Part shown: piece after piece, positions 1 to 11,200 of the stretch
How the letters are laid out: every line of letters begins with the position of its first letter
How positions within the stretch are numbered: the stretch's first letter is position 1
From: Chloranthus sessilifolius
Taxonomy: Eukaryota; Streptophyta; Magnoliopsida; Chloranthales; Chloranthaceae
Assembly (NCBI GenBank): GCA_021018995.1
Contig: CM037585.1
Span: 62,684,646-62,748,645 of the forward strand
Length of the DNA stretch: 64,000 nt
Reading direction: 5' to 3'
Translations under genes and position numbers: made by a program
Notes under the pieces: model-generated
The model's database searches: none
Seen by the model: the letters and a program-made list of their open reading frames with translations, nothing else
Told to the model about the DNA's origin: nothing

Positions 1-1563
1 ATAAGGCTACAAGCACAAGTGTAGAGAAGAAGAATCTGTCATAGATTTGTGGATTGGCCTCACCCTAGGGCTATAATCTGTCCACTTGAATGGTTATAGA
101 CTATCCAGAAAGGTTATCCTCCTCACAGAGGTCTAAGACAGAACAAGAACATTACTGCCGCCACCATGTTCACAAAGCAACCAGCTCAAGATCCCATGGG
201 GATTCAGATTTAGTGGTTCCTGTGGTGGGGCTAGGCCTATAATATGTCTAACCTGGACACATAGGTAACTTGGATCTAAGTAAAACTTTAAAGACAATCC
301 TCCATTGCTTACAATACAACTTAGCAATGGAGGATCTCAAGGCAGCAGCCTTACACAGAACAACTCACAAAACACCAATTTCATACATGCAATAGATCCT
401 ATTACAAAACTCCATTAAAACTATATCAAATAATCATACAAAGGCATAGCCAGCAAGTGCTGGACTATGGAGAGAAGGAAAAAGGAAAAAGAAAACTCCT
501 AAATCCTAACCTTAGCCTACTGTAATTCTACAGTCGGTTTTAAGGAGTATAGAAGTTAAGTTCCAAAAAGTCCTTTAAACCTAAGCTAGGCTTAGGCTTA
601 TATAGCAGTCGGCTCTCTGTGAATTAGGGTTAGAAAAATCCTAATTTCATCAATGCAATTACGGCCCATTCTGGTCCCTTGGATGCCTCGAGGCGTGTGC
701 ACGGAGATTGGAGCATTGGTGTGCGTGCCCTAATTGCTAGAAGTTTCCAGATTACCCCTACAGAAGTGGGGAGAAGTTAAGAACCCTAGCCTCGCTAGGT
801 AGAAAGGCTTTCCAGGTCTTATCACATGATAGAATTGGCGTTGCGGGGTCGCTTTGACTTGAAGCTCTTGCAGTCGCGGGGTTGGTACTTTGGTCATCGC
901 GGGGATGCTCTGGTCGTCGCGAGATGGGTCTTTCCATTTGAATGGTGTAGGAATTGCGCGCGCAGTTCGTTCCTTGATGAATCCCGCTATGATCCTCATG
1001 AAGAAAACAATACACATGGGCTTCTGGATCACGCGAGCAGTTCCTTGAAAGTATGTGTCCCGCGGCCACTGCGCGACAGCCGCGCGCTGGAATGCTTGGA
1101 GCTCTCTCTATTAAGTGAATCGCGCGAAGGTTGAAGAGTCATCTCTTGAGCTGTGCGAGACTGTGCGAGTGCTTCGCGAGCGCTTAAGACTGAACCTCGC
1201 GAGAACTACGCAAAGTATGCTTTTTACTCCCTGCTGACATCCATCTGCCCGTGAACGGCGTGAGGACTGCGCGACCAGTTGGTGTGCTCCCTTCAGAAGC
1301 TCGCGACAACTGCTCGAGGCATTCTTCTTGATATTTTTTTACTTTTCTGTGCCACTGTTGTAGCCAACTCTCTGTCTGGGTTTAACCTTCTTTCTTCTGA
1401 GGAACTTCTGAGGCAACAGTAGGCTTCATGGCATGGTTAGGGGCTTATTTGCAGCAGCTGCTTATTACCTACAGGATAGACTTAAAACATATTTATTAAA
1501 TGATTAAGGGTCTAACAGAGATTAAGTTAAGGGGTGAAAATTAGTACTTTTCAGGTCTTAACA
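1..1563 (-). repeat. 3' LTR of element A, partial
   Basis: Matches 15131-16729 nearly base for base with scattered substitutions. The missing 0.9 kb lies left of the window. On the minus strand it opens at 1563 with TGTTAAGACC directly after the polypurine tract. It holds a CG-motif array at roughly 780-1320, a TATA box (minus-strand TATATAAG, plus positions 597-604) and half of the telobox palindrome at 622-630. Two apparent ORFs in this LTR recur in the other LTR only because the LTR is duplicated. Confidence 0.92.
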
Positions 1564-1576
1564 CACCCCCAAACCT
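1564..1576 (-). other. Polypurine tract of element A
   Basis: Minus strand AGGTTTGGGGGTG abuts the LTR start TGTTAAG. This is the expected plus-strand primer for reverse transcription. The identical tract precedes the 3' LTR of C at 32897-32909. Confidence 0.88.
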
Positions 1577-1745
1577 AATCTTTGCTAGTCCCTTAGCAAA
1601 GTAATAACTAATTAAATGCCACTTTCGTAGGGATCACAGGTACATTCAGCATATGTACCAAGCCTTTTAAACCCCTAGGTGATCTCTAGTGGAGGAGTGA
1701 AGTCTCCTGAGGGTTTTCAGTGAAGACACCCACAAACTTCACCAT
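1577..1745 (-). promoter_or_regulatory. Conserved non-coding block before the polypurine tract (A)
   Basis: This block is alignable by eye with 32728-32896 in C and 48546-48719 in the more distant element D. Shared words on the minus strand include ACTCCTCCACTAGG, CACCTAGG and CTCCCTACGAAAGTGGCA. It has no open frame. Conservation across families whose LTR bodies differ suggests a cis function such as an RNA structure or plus-strand priming context; the function is inferred. Confidence 0.6.
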
Positions 1746-3176
1746 TAGAACAGTTAACTATAGTGCAGTTAATGACAACAGAGATTTAAATGTACAAAGC
1801 TTCATTCCACACCCATTCTTTAACATTTAGAGGAAATTGCAGCAGTGTTGCAGGCCATTTAAAACTTAAAAGTTAACATGTGTTTGCATCACCACCATTC
1901 ATTTTATATTAGAAATTCAATGTGTATAATTCACTACCCAGCTTGCCTTAAATTCAAAATTCATGTTGGATACAACCCCAATGAAGTCAAAATTTAGACC
2001 CAATTCTCACTAGGGCTATCTCTCAACATTAACAATCTGAGGGTGTTCACATTCACAACAGCTCAAGAGCAGTTACAGACCCCAAATGGGCTTGCAAGCA
2101 TGAGCATAGGCAAAGCTTCTAATTTCTTATATCCTCATGAATTTTCACCATAGATTGGACAACTCCTCATCTCTATATGACAGCTCATTTTACTTTGGAT
2201 CCACAAGGTCTTTTCGAATGGGTTGTAATGTGGCTTATGGGTGAGGGATGTAAAGAATCAAGGGGTAAAAAGGGAATCAAAATTAAGAAATCAGCAAGGT
2301 AAGGAGTGATTCATGACTTCACAACCTTCATTTCAGCAAAACTTCATCTTACTTGATATATTCCAGAATCAAAGTGGCCAGCTTCTCCTCTTCTTTTCAA
2401 TTTTCAGATGATGTTCTTCTCTAGACTTCTCTTTCTTTTTCTCTTTTTATTTTTATTCATTCTTTTTATGATATATATATATATATATTTTTTATGATGA
2501 ACTGCCACACAACTGTCATTGATACACTGTTGTTCACAAGTTGCTTTTCTTCACCTTCCACAGAATGTTGGACCATTCTCACTATCTTTAACTCCTTCTC
2601 CTTTACCTTCTGAATTCTCAGAGTGTGGTGAGGCTGAATCAGGTCATGAGGTTAAGGTGCAAGTATTCTGCTGTCAAAGAAAAGTATGATTTTTAAAGCT
2701 CAATTAGTGTATGCAAAAGGGTAGATTTTAAAAGGTTGGATTTTCAGGCTCAAACTATCCAAATGAAGGCCTTGGATCATTTCCTTAGTATCATGAGTGC
2801 TGTCAATTAGTTTTGATTTGGAGGTGCATAACTTCTAGTGAAAAAGTCTTGATTCAATCAGTCCTCAGAGCAGAAATAATGCCAAAAACACTCTTCAATA
2901 GAAAATGATGGGCCCAAATCTCACTAGATATGGTCCTCAAATTGACCCATGGGGTGTAGTTTCACCTGTTTCTCTCCTCTTAGGTTCACTGAGTACTAAC
3001 TGAAGAAATTTTTTGATATTAGCTTCTTCAAAATATTTTTAACTTTTTCAGTTTCGAAAAGTCTGCCAAAATATTTTAATTTTTTATAAGTTTCCTCATT
3101 GTATCAAGTTAAGTGGAAATTGACTTTATTCATTCCAGTTATACCACCATTACTGTACTAAAATTAACTATTATAT
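1746..3176 (-). other. Non-coding region between the two polypurine tracts of A
   Basis: AT-rich with homopolymer and TA runs (for example 2468-2490). It is collinear with 31259-32727 in C and 16730-17656 in B. No gene is supported. A short ATG frame is not preserved between copies. Confidence 0.6.
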
Positions 3177-3207
3177 TGGCAAACCTATCCTGCCACACCC
3201 CCAAACC
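3177..3207 (-). other. Internal polypurine tract with adjoining hairpin (A)
   Basis: Minus strand reads GGTTTGGGGGTGTGGCA, then a short loop, then TGCCA: a second copy of the polypurine tract followed by a TGGCA/TGCCA stem. The same pair is present in C (31227-31258) and B. It lies about 1.6 kb upstream of the real polypurine tract. It may act as an extra plus-strand priming site, but this is inferred. Confidence 0.6.
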
Positions 3208-3415
3208 ATGGGGAGCAGTGTCCTCACTGGTTCAAAGGCTACGGATGTGCGATGAATAATCGAACAAAGAAACATAGAAGAAGACAGAGAAACAGAAATA
3301 ATCAAAAATGCTACTGAACAGTATAGAAGCAAAAGAAACATTCATTATAATAAAAAGAAAATATTACAAAAAGATGTAAAAAGAAAAAAACAAAATAGAG
3401 GGGGGGAGAGAGGGA
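3208..3415 (-). other. Spacer between ORF4 and internal polypurine tract (A)
   Basis: A- and G-rich, 3' untranslated sequence of ORF4 by position. No feature seen. The homologous stretch in C is 31009-31226. Confidence 0.4.
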
Positions 3416-3655
3416 TCAAGGGGGAGTCGGTGGGGGAGGGTTTGAGGAAGATGGTGGGGGAGATGCAGGTGGTTCAATTTTTGTCTTCTTTTTCTCTCTC
3501 TTCTCCTTTTTCTTCTCCTCCTTTGCCAGGATCCGCTGGACTTCTTCATACTCATCCCACAAAAATTGTAACGGGTCCAGCTCCTTAGGCGGTGGGGGGT
3601 CCAACCACATGGGATAGAATTTGTTAAGGAACTTGTTGGGTTTGTCACTCGCCAT
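3416..3655 (-). CDS. ORF4: small conserved Pro-rich/charged protein (79 aa)
   Basis: I do not recognise a family. The 79 residues divide into a short N-terminus with FYPMW, a proline cluster DPPPPK, the segment DPLQFLWDEY followed by VQRILAKEEKK, a strongly basic/acidic stretch rich in K and E, and a C-terminal Pro/Ser tail. Element C encodes a clear homologue at 30727-31008; the proline cluster, LQFLWDEY and RILAKEEKK are the best-kept parts. No signal peptide or membrane segment is visible; the Lys-rich stretch could serve nuclear or RNA binding (inference). It lies between ORF3 and the internal polypurine tract with its own upstream TATA-like boxes. This copy is intact from the ATG in GCCATGG context to the stop, unlike all other ORFs of the element. 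No counterpart is seen in D. Confidence 0.55.
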   Translation of the reverse strand: MASDKPNKFLNKFYPMWLDPPPPKELDPLQFLWDEYEEVQRILAKEEKKKEKREKKKTKIEPPASPPPSSSNPPPPTPP

Positions 3656-3995
3656 GGTTGTGAGGAGGGCCGGACTGCTAGGTGTAGAAGAGGAAGGATG
3701 ACATGAAGAGGAACTAATGTCCTATTTAAAAGACTTGGACGGTGGAAAATGAATCAGCGTAATAAAGTTTTGTCCCTTTCCAAGCTTGGCAATAAATTCT
3801 TATTGTGTGGGGAATGAAGAATCGCACAACCGATTATGGGAAAAGAGAGCGCACAATAAATGGAGGTCTAAAGATAGGCTTGGTATTTAAGGGGATCCTG
3901 TGTATCACGCAGCTGCACACTAGAAGGTGTGGACTTCTGGTTCGCGCGCGTTCAGGACTCTGTGAGGAGCTCAAACAGGACCCACGATTGTAAAA
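3656..3995 (-). promoter_or_regulatory. Candidate ORF4 promoter/leader (A)
   Basis: Minus strand has a TATA-like CTTAAATA (plus 3884-3891) followed by ACCAAGCC, and a second box TTTAAATAG nearer the ATG (about 3723-3731). Upstream lie GCAGCTGCGTGA and CGCGCGCG words. The homologous stretch in C keeps TTTAAATACCATGCC at 30488 and CG motifs at 30396, 30417 and 30456. This looks like a separate promoter for ORF4; transcription is not shown by the sequence. Confidence 0.4.
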
Positions 3996-4194
3996 ATGTG
4001 TCCATTTTAATCCCTTGATCGAGATCAACACTCGACCTCTGGGCCCCATTTGTGCTGAGGCTTGTACTTGCATCCATTCAGTTCCATCTACATCTATCCT
4101 TCACATGGATTCCTATTGCAAATGAGCATAGCCTCCCTTAATTCATCTCCCATGACAAAATTAAACAAAATGAAGACTAAAATAGAAAAAACTT
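3996..4194 (-). other. Gap between ORF3 and ORF4 (A)
   Basis: Short AT-rich stretch after the Lys-rich end of ORF3. No feature seen. Confidence 0.35.
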
Positions 4195-7100
4195 AAACAA
4201 GCACACATCTTTTTAGCATGGTCCATAAGGGCAGCTTTTTCCTCTTTTTTCTTTTCTTGCTTGGACTTTTTTGTTTGGGCTGGTGATTTCCTCATGGTTG
4301 GAGCTTTTGGTGCCCTCACCCTTATTTTTGGTTGCTTGGGTATTTTTGGTTCCTTGGGTTCTTGAGTGGCTTTTCATTTTCTTTTCTGAGTGGGGGTTAC
4401 AGGAAATTTGCCTTTGTCTTCCTCAGTGGGGGCCATTGGGGATTTCCATTTTGCTTTGTGTTCAGGCTGGCCAGGGGGTTTTACCTCCTCAAACTGGGTA
4501 GCTGGCTCTTTGGCAAGTTTTATAGAGGCTGCTGTGGAAGTAGTCCTCTTAGCAGCGACTTTCCTCTGTTTAGGATAAGTTTGCTCTTTTGGAGGTGCAG
4601 CAGAGGCCTTGGTAGGTGGAGGTTGCTCTGTAGGAGGTGATGAAGGAGGGGCAACAGGGGCTTTCCCTGTCTCTTGTTGGATCTTTGGTTGTGCCTCCTC
4701 GGTGGGCGATTAGTGCAGAGTAGCTTTAGGCTCTCAGTGCAGCATGTGAGCAGAGAGTGGGGTGCAGAGGAGCATTTCTTACGATATGTCTGACTTCAAT
4801 GAGGCTTGATTTTGTGTTTGAGGAGGCCAGTCTCATGGATTTCCTTTTGGATTCTGAAGATCTCCTAGGCATTGTTGAGCCTCTTTTCAAACAGTCTGGC
4901 CCACATCTTCTCTATAGCAACGTTTGCTTTCTCTAGCTCCAAATTTAGCTCATTATAAGCAGCTGTAGATTTAGCCTTCTGATAGGCTTCCAAGATATTA
5001 GTCCACCCCAAGGAGATGCCCAGTAGTTGCTTTCTGTGGGCTTCCTGCATTTCATCAATCTACTGTAGCAGGGGGGTCTCAATTGACTGCCGAAGCTGTG
5101 CCATACCCCTCAGGATATCCTTCCTAAGATAAGAATTGTCCCTCATGGCATGGAGGATGGTGAGGTAGGGAGGGATGTAAAAAAAATGTTTGGGCGCAAT
5201 AGGCAGAGAGGAAGTGGAGGGGGCATACTGTGATTGGTCTTGGGTGGGGCTAGGGGGGTGAACAGTGGGTAAGTCTAGTTGTGGGAGTAGGGGGACAAGT
5301 TCTGGGTCTGTTTGGATTTGTTTGTCAGTGAATGTTGGAGGGGGTAGGATAAGAGGTGGGATGGAGGGTATAGGGGGGGAAAGAGAATGAACTAGGGTCC
5401 CTAGGGGTAGGTGGTGTTGGTGGAGGAAAAAGGGGAATGGTGAAAAGGATGAAAGGGAATGGGGGGTTGTGGGGATAAAAGGGATTATGGGTGTTGGATG
5501 GGGTTGGGAGTCAGGGTTGAAGTCTGTCTGGGTCTCTTTGTCGGTGGAAAGGACTAGGGGGGTTGTAAGGGATTGTTGAGGGATGGGTGGGTTGGTTAAT
5601 GTCTGAAGGGTGGATTGGATGGATGTGAGTTCAATCTGCATCTGGTCCTGGGTGTGTGTAGTGGTGGATAATTGGGATTGGATGTCTTAGATGAGGGATA
5701 GGAAGTGTCAGTGTGTCGGGGCTGGGAGATTTAATTTGAGTAGAAGAGGGCACTGGTTGAAAAGGTGAGAAAGGGGCATGATGGAAAGTGGAGGGAGGGG
5801 GAGAGTGGGGTTCTGTTGAGTGCTATTGTAAGGTAATTGGGGAGTCCGGAAGGGGGGTGTAGTGGGTAGGCATGGTGTCAAGGAAAGTAGCCATAAAAGC
5901 TTGGAATCCTATGGTTGTGTTAAGGTTTAAGGCAATGTCTGTGAGGGGGGATGTAGTAGGTATGATTGGGGTGGTGTCTTCTTCAAGGTTAGTTGTGTCA
6001 ATGGGGATAGAAGGGATTGCGGGAGGTGTTTGGGATATGGTGGGGGTTGTCTCAGTGGTTTTCCATTTTTTATAGGAAATGAGTGGAGGGCTGTCAGGTT
6101 TATGGGAAGCTGATGGGAGTATTGGGGCTGTGTATTGAGGTAAGGTAGGGGATGTGGAGTCCTCCCAGGTATCAATCACAGGTGAAGGGGGAGTGGGCAT
6201 AGGTGATGAGGATAGAGGAGGGTGAGAGATAGATGGAATAGGGGTAGTGGATGAGGGAGTAAAAGGTGGAGTGGCTAAGGTGGCTGCTGTAGCAGTTGTG
6301 GTCATGACAGGCTCTGGAAGCCCCTCTTTGGTAGTAGGGGTAGACCTTGGGACAGCTTCCTCAGCAGCTTGCTAGGGAGGGACTGGAGCCTCAGCTTTCT
6401 TCTTCTTCTGGGCCTCCATCAGGCTCCTGTTGATTCCCCATTGCCACTTGGCAAAAGTAGTAGGGGCAAGGGTTGTAGTCCCCTCTGTTTTAGCTATCTT
6501 GTACCCCCCTTTTAAAAGTAACTTGGTAATGATTCTGGCATAGGGGAGTGTGTGAGGCTTCTTGTTTTGCCCTATCTTCTCCACTAGGTCTTTCATTGCC
6601 TCAAAGATGAGCCAGGCTACATGGAAGCCATGGCCTAGAGAGAAAGAATAGACAGCATCTACAATGGGAGTTCTCTCATGCTGATGTCTTGAGCAGTAAA
6701 TGTTCTTTCGCAGGACCTGGTCAATGAAGAGGAGTTCAGGCTCCAATTCTCTTCTTCTGATTGAATCCCCTGAGGCCTTTAATCCTCTTGTCAAAGCCCA
6801 TGCAATTGTATCAATGGAGGCGCTCAGGGGGGGGCCATATCCACAGCTACGGTCGAATGCAGCTGGGATGCCCAATACTTCTGCAATCACTTTGGGGCTC
6901 ACTAGTATCTCAAAATCGTCAATCAGCACCATCAAGCATACTTGTCCATCCTTGTCCTTTTTGACCCGGATGTGCTGATAAAACAGTTGCACTAGCCTAG
7001 GGTGCTGGAATTCCTCTCAGCAAGGGCGTCAGGCCCGCTTTGCTCATAAACTGTACGGCAGGGGCAAAGAGAGGCTTCTTCTCAAGGAATGGCAGGTCAA

Positions 7101-7293
7101 AAGTTGTTTCAGGCTCCAAGGGGATTGAAGCTATGAGCTCTGAAGGAGTGGAAAACTCAGGGGTTGGCTCCTCCGCCTCCTCAACCACTTCCTTCCCCTT
7201 TTTAGGTGCCTTTGAAGTTTTGGCTTTCTTAGGGTTGGTCTCAACAAGGCCCTTATCCTTGCTCCTCTTCTTTGGTGCACTCTTGGGAGCCAT
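4195..7293 (-). pseudogene. ORF3: Athila-type third ORF (plant transposon protein domain), broken
   Basis: The ATG at 7293 opens a Lys-rich N-terminus (KKRSKDK, PKKAKTSKAPKKGK; nuclear-signal-like). Near residue 95 a small deletion shifts the frame. The next part (6992-6372) carries YQHIRVKK, AEVLGIPAAF, ELLFIDQVL and GHGFHVAWLIFEAM, which match the putative plant transposon protein domain common in Athila third ORFs. Then come a long Pro/Ser/Thr-rich linker (6305-5060), a coiled-coil-like segment with RKDILRGMAQLRQSIE and KQLLGISLGWTN (5100-4865) and a Lys/Ala/Pro-rich tail ending near 4195. Several stops and frameshifts break it. It is often called env-like by position, but I see no signal peptide, fusion peptide or membrane anchor. 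The homologue in C is at 26953-30089. Confidence 0.75.
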
Positions 7294-7569
7294 TACAACT
7301 TCTACCTTGAAGGATGAGAAAGGGAGATTTAGATCTGAGTGCCTACCCTAAAATCCTAGGGTTTGGTTTGATCTGACGCACGGGGCACCGTGAGATCTTT
7401 GAGCAGAGGGCAATAGATGGAGGTGATGCTAGGAACAAATCTGTTGATTCCTGGTGTGAATGATAGGTTGTAGAGTGGACGCTGGAGGAGAGAGGTAGAG
7501 GAGTGCCAGAAGCTAGGGTTTCACTGAGTGAAGAAGGAAGAGAATACTGGAAAGGGAGACAAGCGCGGG
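7294..7569 (-). promoter_or_regulatory. ORF3 leader (A)
   Basis: 5' untranslated region by position. Minus strand contains the telobox-like words AAACCCTAG twice (near 7355 and near 7520) and TC-rich stretches, as in plant leaders. Homologous to 26708-26952. Confidence 0.4.
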
Positions 7570-8045
7570 GTTAAAATACTTATTGCGAAGCTTAGTGCGC
7601 TTTGGAACATCTGGTCGCGAGATTGGAAATGAACCTAGCGAAGGTGTTATTCAACTTGGACCGCGCGACAATCACCCAGGTTGACCTTGGAGCACACGAT
7701 AGTATGTGAAGAATTCATGTGAATTGCGCGAGCAACTCCCAGGTCTCCATTAGGATTGCGTGAAAAGCTCTGAGGTTCACTTTGGATCTCGCGATAGCCT
7801 TTGAATCTCACGACAGCTAAGGAAGTATTATTTTTGAATTTCGCGAGAGTCTCCCAAGCTTCCTACTAAACCCCACGACAGGCTTTGAATCTCGCGATAG
7901 CTAATGAAAAACTCTATGTGGATCGCGCGAGAGATTCTTAGGTGCACTTGAATCTTGTGACAGCTATTGAATGGTTCTATGTGAACTACGCGAGAGTCTC
8001 TCAGGCCTCCTTTTGAACCCAGCGATAGCAAAGTATAAAAAAAAG
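7570..8045 (-). promoter_or_regulatory. CG-motif array and putative ORF3 promoter (A)
   Basis: At least ten degenerate copies of the minus-strand motif TCGCGAG/TCGCGCA. Starts on the minus strand, in plus coordinates, are 8025, 7993, 7960, 7930, 7897, 7878, 7846, 7813, 7794 and 7763. Steps are 32, 33, 30, 33, 19, 32, 33, 19 and 31 bp. Further CG words continue to 7563. The array ends at a TATA-like TATTTTAA (plus 7571-7578), about 280 bp before the ORF3 ATG. The step pattern equals that of the array in C. I infer a promoter for ORF3 using the same motif as the LTR. Confidence 0.55.
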
Positions 8046-8370
8046 AGCAAGTGCTCTCTGTTCTGCCATTTCCAGTTGTGCTGTGGTTGGATCCTAGGCA
8101 TGACTCTCACCATGGGTACCTCTAGACACATTAAAAATCAACCATTCAAGCAAGGACAACAAAAATCAACCTCCCACATTATGCATTCAAATTAAAACTA
8201 TTAATTAAAGAGCAGTAAGCATCAAACCAAGCATAAAAAGATCAAACCAGATAGGTTTAAATTCAGATGGGACCACTAACATTTCCTAGAAAATTTGAAC
8301 AAAAGAAAGCAAGATAAATCTACCAAAACCAAAGTACATATGATACAATAATGACACCTAGTGGATCAGT
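8046..8370 (-). other. Spacer after pol (A)
   Basis: AT-rich, non-coding, between the pol stop and the CG-motif array. No feature seen. Confidence 0.4.
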
Positions 8371-9640
8371 TTAAAGAAGGATCCCCTTGAAAGTGAATGG
8401 TGTCCATGGGTCGGCAGGTTTTTCAAACCAAGGCTTAAGCTTCTGACCATTCACCTTCAAGGTTTTCCCAAACTTGGGATCCTTGATTTCCACAGCACCA
8501 GATGGGGAAACATGCATGACAATGTAGGGACCTTCCCATCTGGATTTCAATTTGCTAGGAAAAAATTTAAGTTTGGAGTTAAACAACCAAACCTTGTCAC
8601 CAGCTATGAGGCTCTTTCACAACAGCCCCTTGTCAAAGAAAGCTTTGAACCTTTCCTTGTAGATCCGGGCATTGGCATACGCATCCATCCTTAACTCATC
8701 CAATTCGATAGTTCAAAAGAACTCGATGACCGTTAGGTCTAGATTTAAATGTTTAATGGCCCAAAAGGCCCTGTGTTCTAACTCCACTGGGAGAGGACAA
8801 GCCTTGCCATAAACCAGTCTGAATGGAAACATACCAATGGGAGTCTTATAGGCAGTCCTATAAGCCCACAGTGCATCATTAAGCTTGTCAGCCCAATCCT
8901 TCCTATCAGTCCTCACAGTCTTCTCAAGGATGTGCTTGATCTTCCTATTAGAAATTTCAACTTGCCCACTAGTTTGTGGGTGGTAGGGAGTAGCAATCCT
9001 ATGGCCTATGGGTGACAAAATATTTCTTGAGCAAGCTCTTAAAATTTTTGTTGTAGAAATGGCTACCCCCATCACTGATAATGGCTCTAGGGGTGCCAAA
9101 TCTCGAGAAGATATTCTGCTTTATAAACTTGAGGACAACCTGATTATCTTTAATTCTTGTGGTGATGGCTTCTACCCATTTGGAAACGTAATCCACTGCC
9201 ACTAAGATGAAATGAAAACCATTTGAAGCAGGAAAGGGGCCCATGAAATCATTACCCCACACATCAAACAGTTCCACAACAAGAATGGGCTGCAAAGGCA
9301 TTGAGTTTCTTTTGCACAGCCCTCCTAATTTTTGACATCTTTCACAGGTCCTGCAGTGAGTATTGACATCTCTGAATAAAGAAGGCCAATAGAATCCACA
9401 CTGCAAGACTTTGTTAGCTATTTTTCTTCCACTAAAGTGGCCTCCACAGGCATTTTCATAGCACATGGCCAGAATACTGGGGCATCACTTTCGAGAATAC
9501 ATTTTTGGATGATTTGGTCTACACAATACTTGTATAGGCAAGGTTCTTCCCAGAAAAAGAATTTGACCAGTGAGAAAAACAGGTCTTTATCCATTTTTGT
9601 CCAATGGGCAGGAATCTTGCCAGTAACTAAATAATTGACA
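8371..9640 (-). pseudogene. Integrase and pol C-terminus of A, broken
   Basis: Zinc-binding region with [12 protein letters not shown] and the [12 protein letters not shown] pair (H-H-C-C type), then the catalytic core with DFMGPF for the first Asp, [10 protein letters not shown] for the second, and [18 protein letters not shown] for the Glu. After this come the [14 protein letters not shown] and [14 protein letters not shown] segments and a C-terminal part with KSRWEGPYIVMHVSPSG. The reading frame changes at least twice (near 9440 and near 9050), so no integrase could be made. The residue before the first catalytic Asp is N where C has I. The end at 8371 matches C at 26105. Confidence 0.85.
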
Positions 9641-11200
9641 ATATGTGCATACCAGGGAACCAAGGATTGGATGGCAAACAATTGCTCATCCGGGAAGGCA
9701 TCATTTGTAGCAAGGTCCTCAACACCTTTTTCTAGAACAATTCTGGACAAGTGGTCAGCCACCACATTCTCTACACCCTTTATATCTTTGATTTCAATGT
9801 CAAACTCCTACAACAGGAGTATCCATCTAATCAACCTGGGCTTCGCATCCTTCTTGGACAATAGGTACTTCAATGCTGAGTGGTCAATGAAAATTACAGT
9901 TTTCGACCCAAGTAGGTAAGGTCTAAATTTGTCTACAGCAAAAACCACTGCTAGAAGCTATTTCCCAGTTGTGGTATAATTCAGCTGAGCTTCAGCAAGT
10001 GATTTGCTGAGATAGGCAATGACCACAGGCAGCTTATCTTTTCTCTGGCCCAAAACAACACCTATTGCTAGGTCGGATGCGTCACACATTAACTCAAAGG
10101 GGAGTGTATAGTCAGGTGTTTGGAGTACAGGGGCAGAGGTGAGGCAAATTTTTAAAGTTTCAAAAGCCTCAAGACATTCAGCAAAAAAGTCAAAGGGCAC
10201 ATCCTGGCAGAGCAGGTGGCACAATGGTTTAGCAATTTTGCTAAAGTCTTTGATGAACCTCCTGTAGAATCTAGCATGTCCAAGGAAATATCTGATTTGT
10301 TTGACTGTTCTTGGATGGGGCAAATTTGCAATGAGGTCAACTTTGGCCTTATCTACCTCAATCCCGTCTTTAGAGACTACATGGCCCAACACAATACCTT
10401 GTGTTACCATGAAGTAGCTATTTTCCCAACTTAAGACCAAATTGGTCTCCTCACATCTTTGCAAGACCAGGATGAGGTGTTGCAGACATTGGCCAAAACT
10501 GTCCCCATAAACAGAAAAATCATCCATAAATTTTTTTAAGAATTTGTCAATCATATAAGAAAATATGGCATACATATACCTCTAAAGGTGGCTGGGGCAT
10601 TACACAGCCCAAAAGGCATCCTTCTGTAAGTAAAGGTGCCAAAAGGGCAAGTAAATATAGTTTTCTCTTGATCAAGAGGGTGCACAGGGATCTGGTTGTA
10701 CCCTGAGTACCCATCAAGAAAACAGTAAAAAGCTTTCCCAGCCAACTTATCCAAAATTTGATCAATAAAGGGGAGAGGGAAGTGGTCTTTTCTGGTCATG
10801 GAGTTGAGCTTTCGATAATTGATGTAAACTCTCCAGCCAGTGGTCTCCCTGGCTGGTCTCAGCTCTCCAGACTCAATTGTTATCACTGTTATGCCAGACT
10901 TCTTGGGCACCACCTGAATAGGTGCCACCCATTCAGAATCATAAATTGGGTAAATTACCCCAGCATCCAGCAATTTGATGATTTCTTTTAGAACCACCTC
11001 CTGCATGTGAGGATTCAATTTCCTTTGCATTTCTCTGGAGGGTGTTGAGCCCTCCTCCAAATGGATCCTATGCATACAGATTGATGCATCAATCCCTCCC
11101 AGATTAGCAATGGTCCAGCCAATTACCTTCTTGTGCTTCTTTAAAACTGTTAGCAATTCCTCCTCTTGCTCTTTGGTAAGAGAAGAGGAGATAATTACAG
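9641..11200 (-). pseudogene. Reverse transcriptase-RNase H of A, broken
   Basis: RT segments in order: VAPIQVVPKKSG, VYINYRKLNSMTRKDHFPLP, FLDGYSGYNQI, FGTFTYRRMPFGLCNAPATF and the catalytic FMDDFSVYGDSF, typical of Athila. RNase H follows with [13 protein letters not shown] and [13 protein letters not shown] frameshift near 10560 lies between the LCNAPATF and FMDD parts. One stop interrupts the region after YTTTGK. The [12 protein letters not shown] RNase H motif keeps its Asp here, unlike in C. Confidence 0.87.

Noticed and set aside
826..1134. 102-codon plus-strand frame in A's 3' LTR, repeated at 15960-16268 in the 5' LTR
   Set aside because: It recurs only because the LTR is duplicated, runs antisense to the element through the CG array, and has no recognisable domain.
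5872..6075. Plus-strand frames across 4271-7351
   Set aside because: Antisense shadows of the Pro/Lys-rich ORF3 of A; codon bias and conservation belong to the minus strand.
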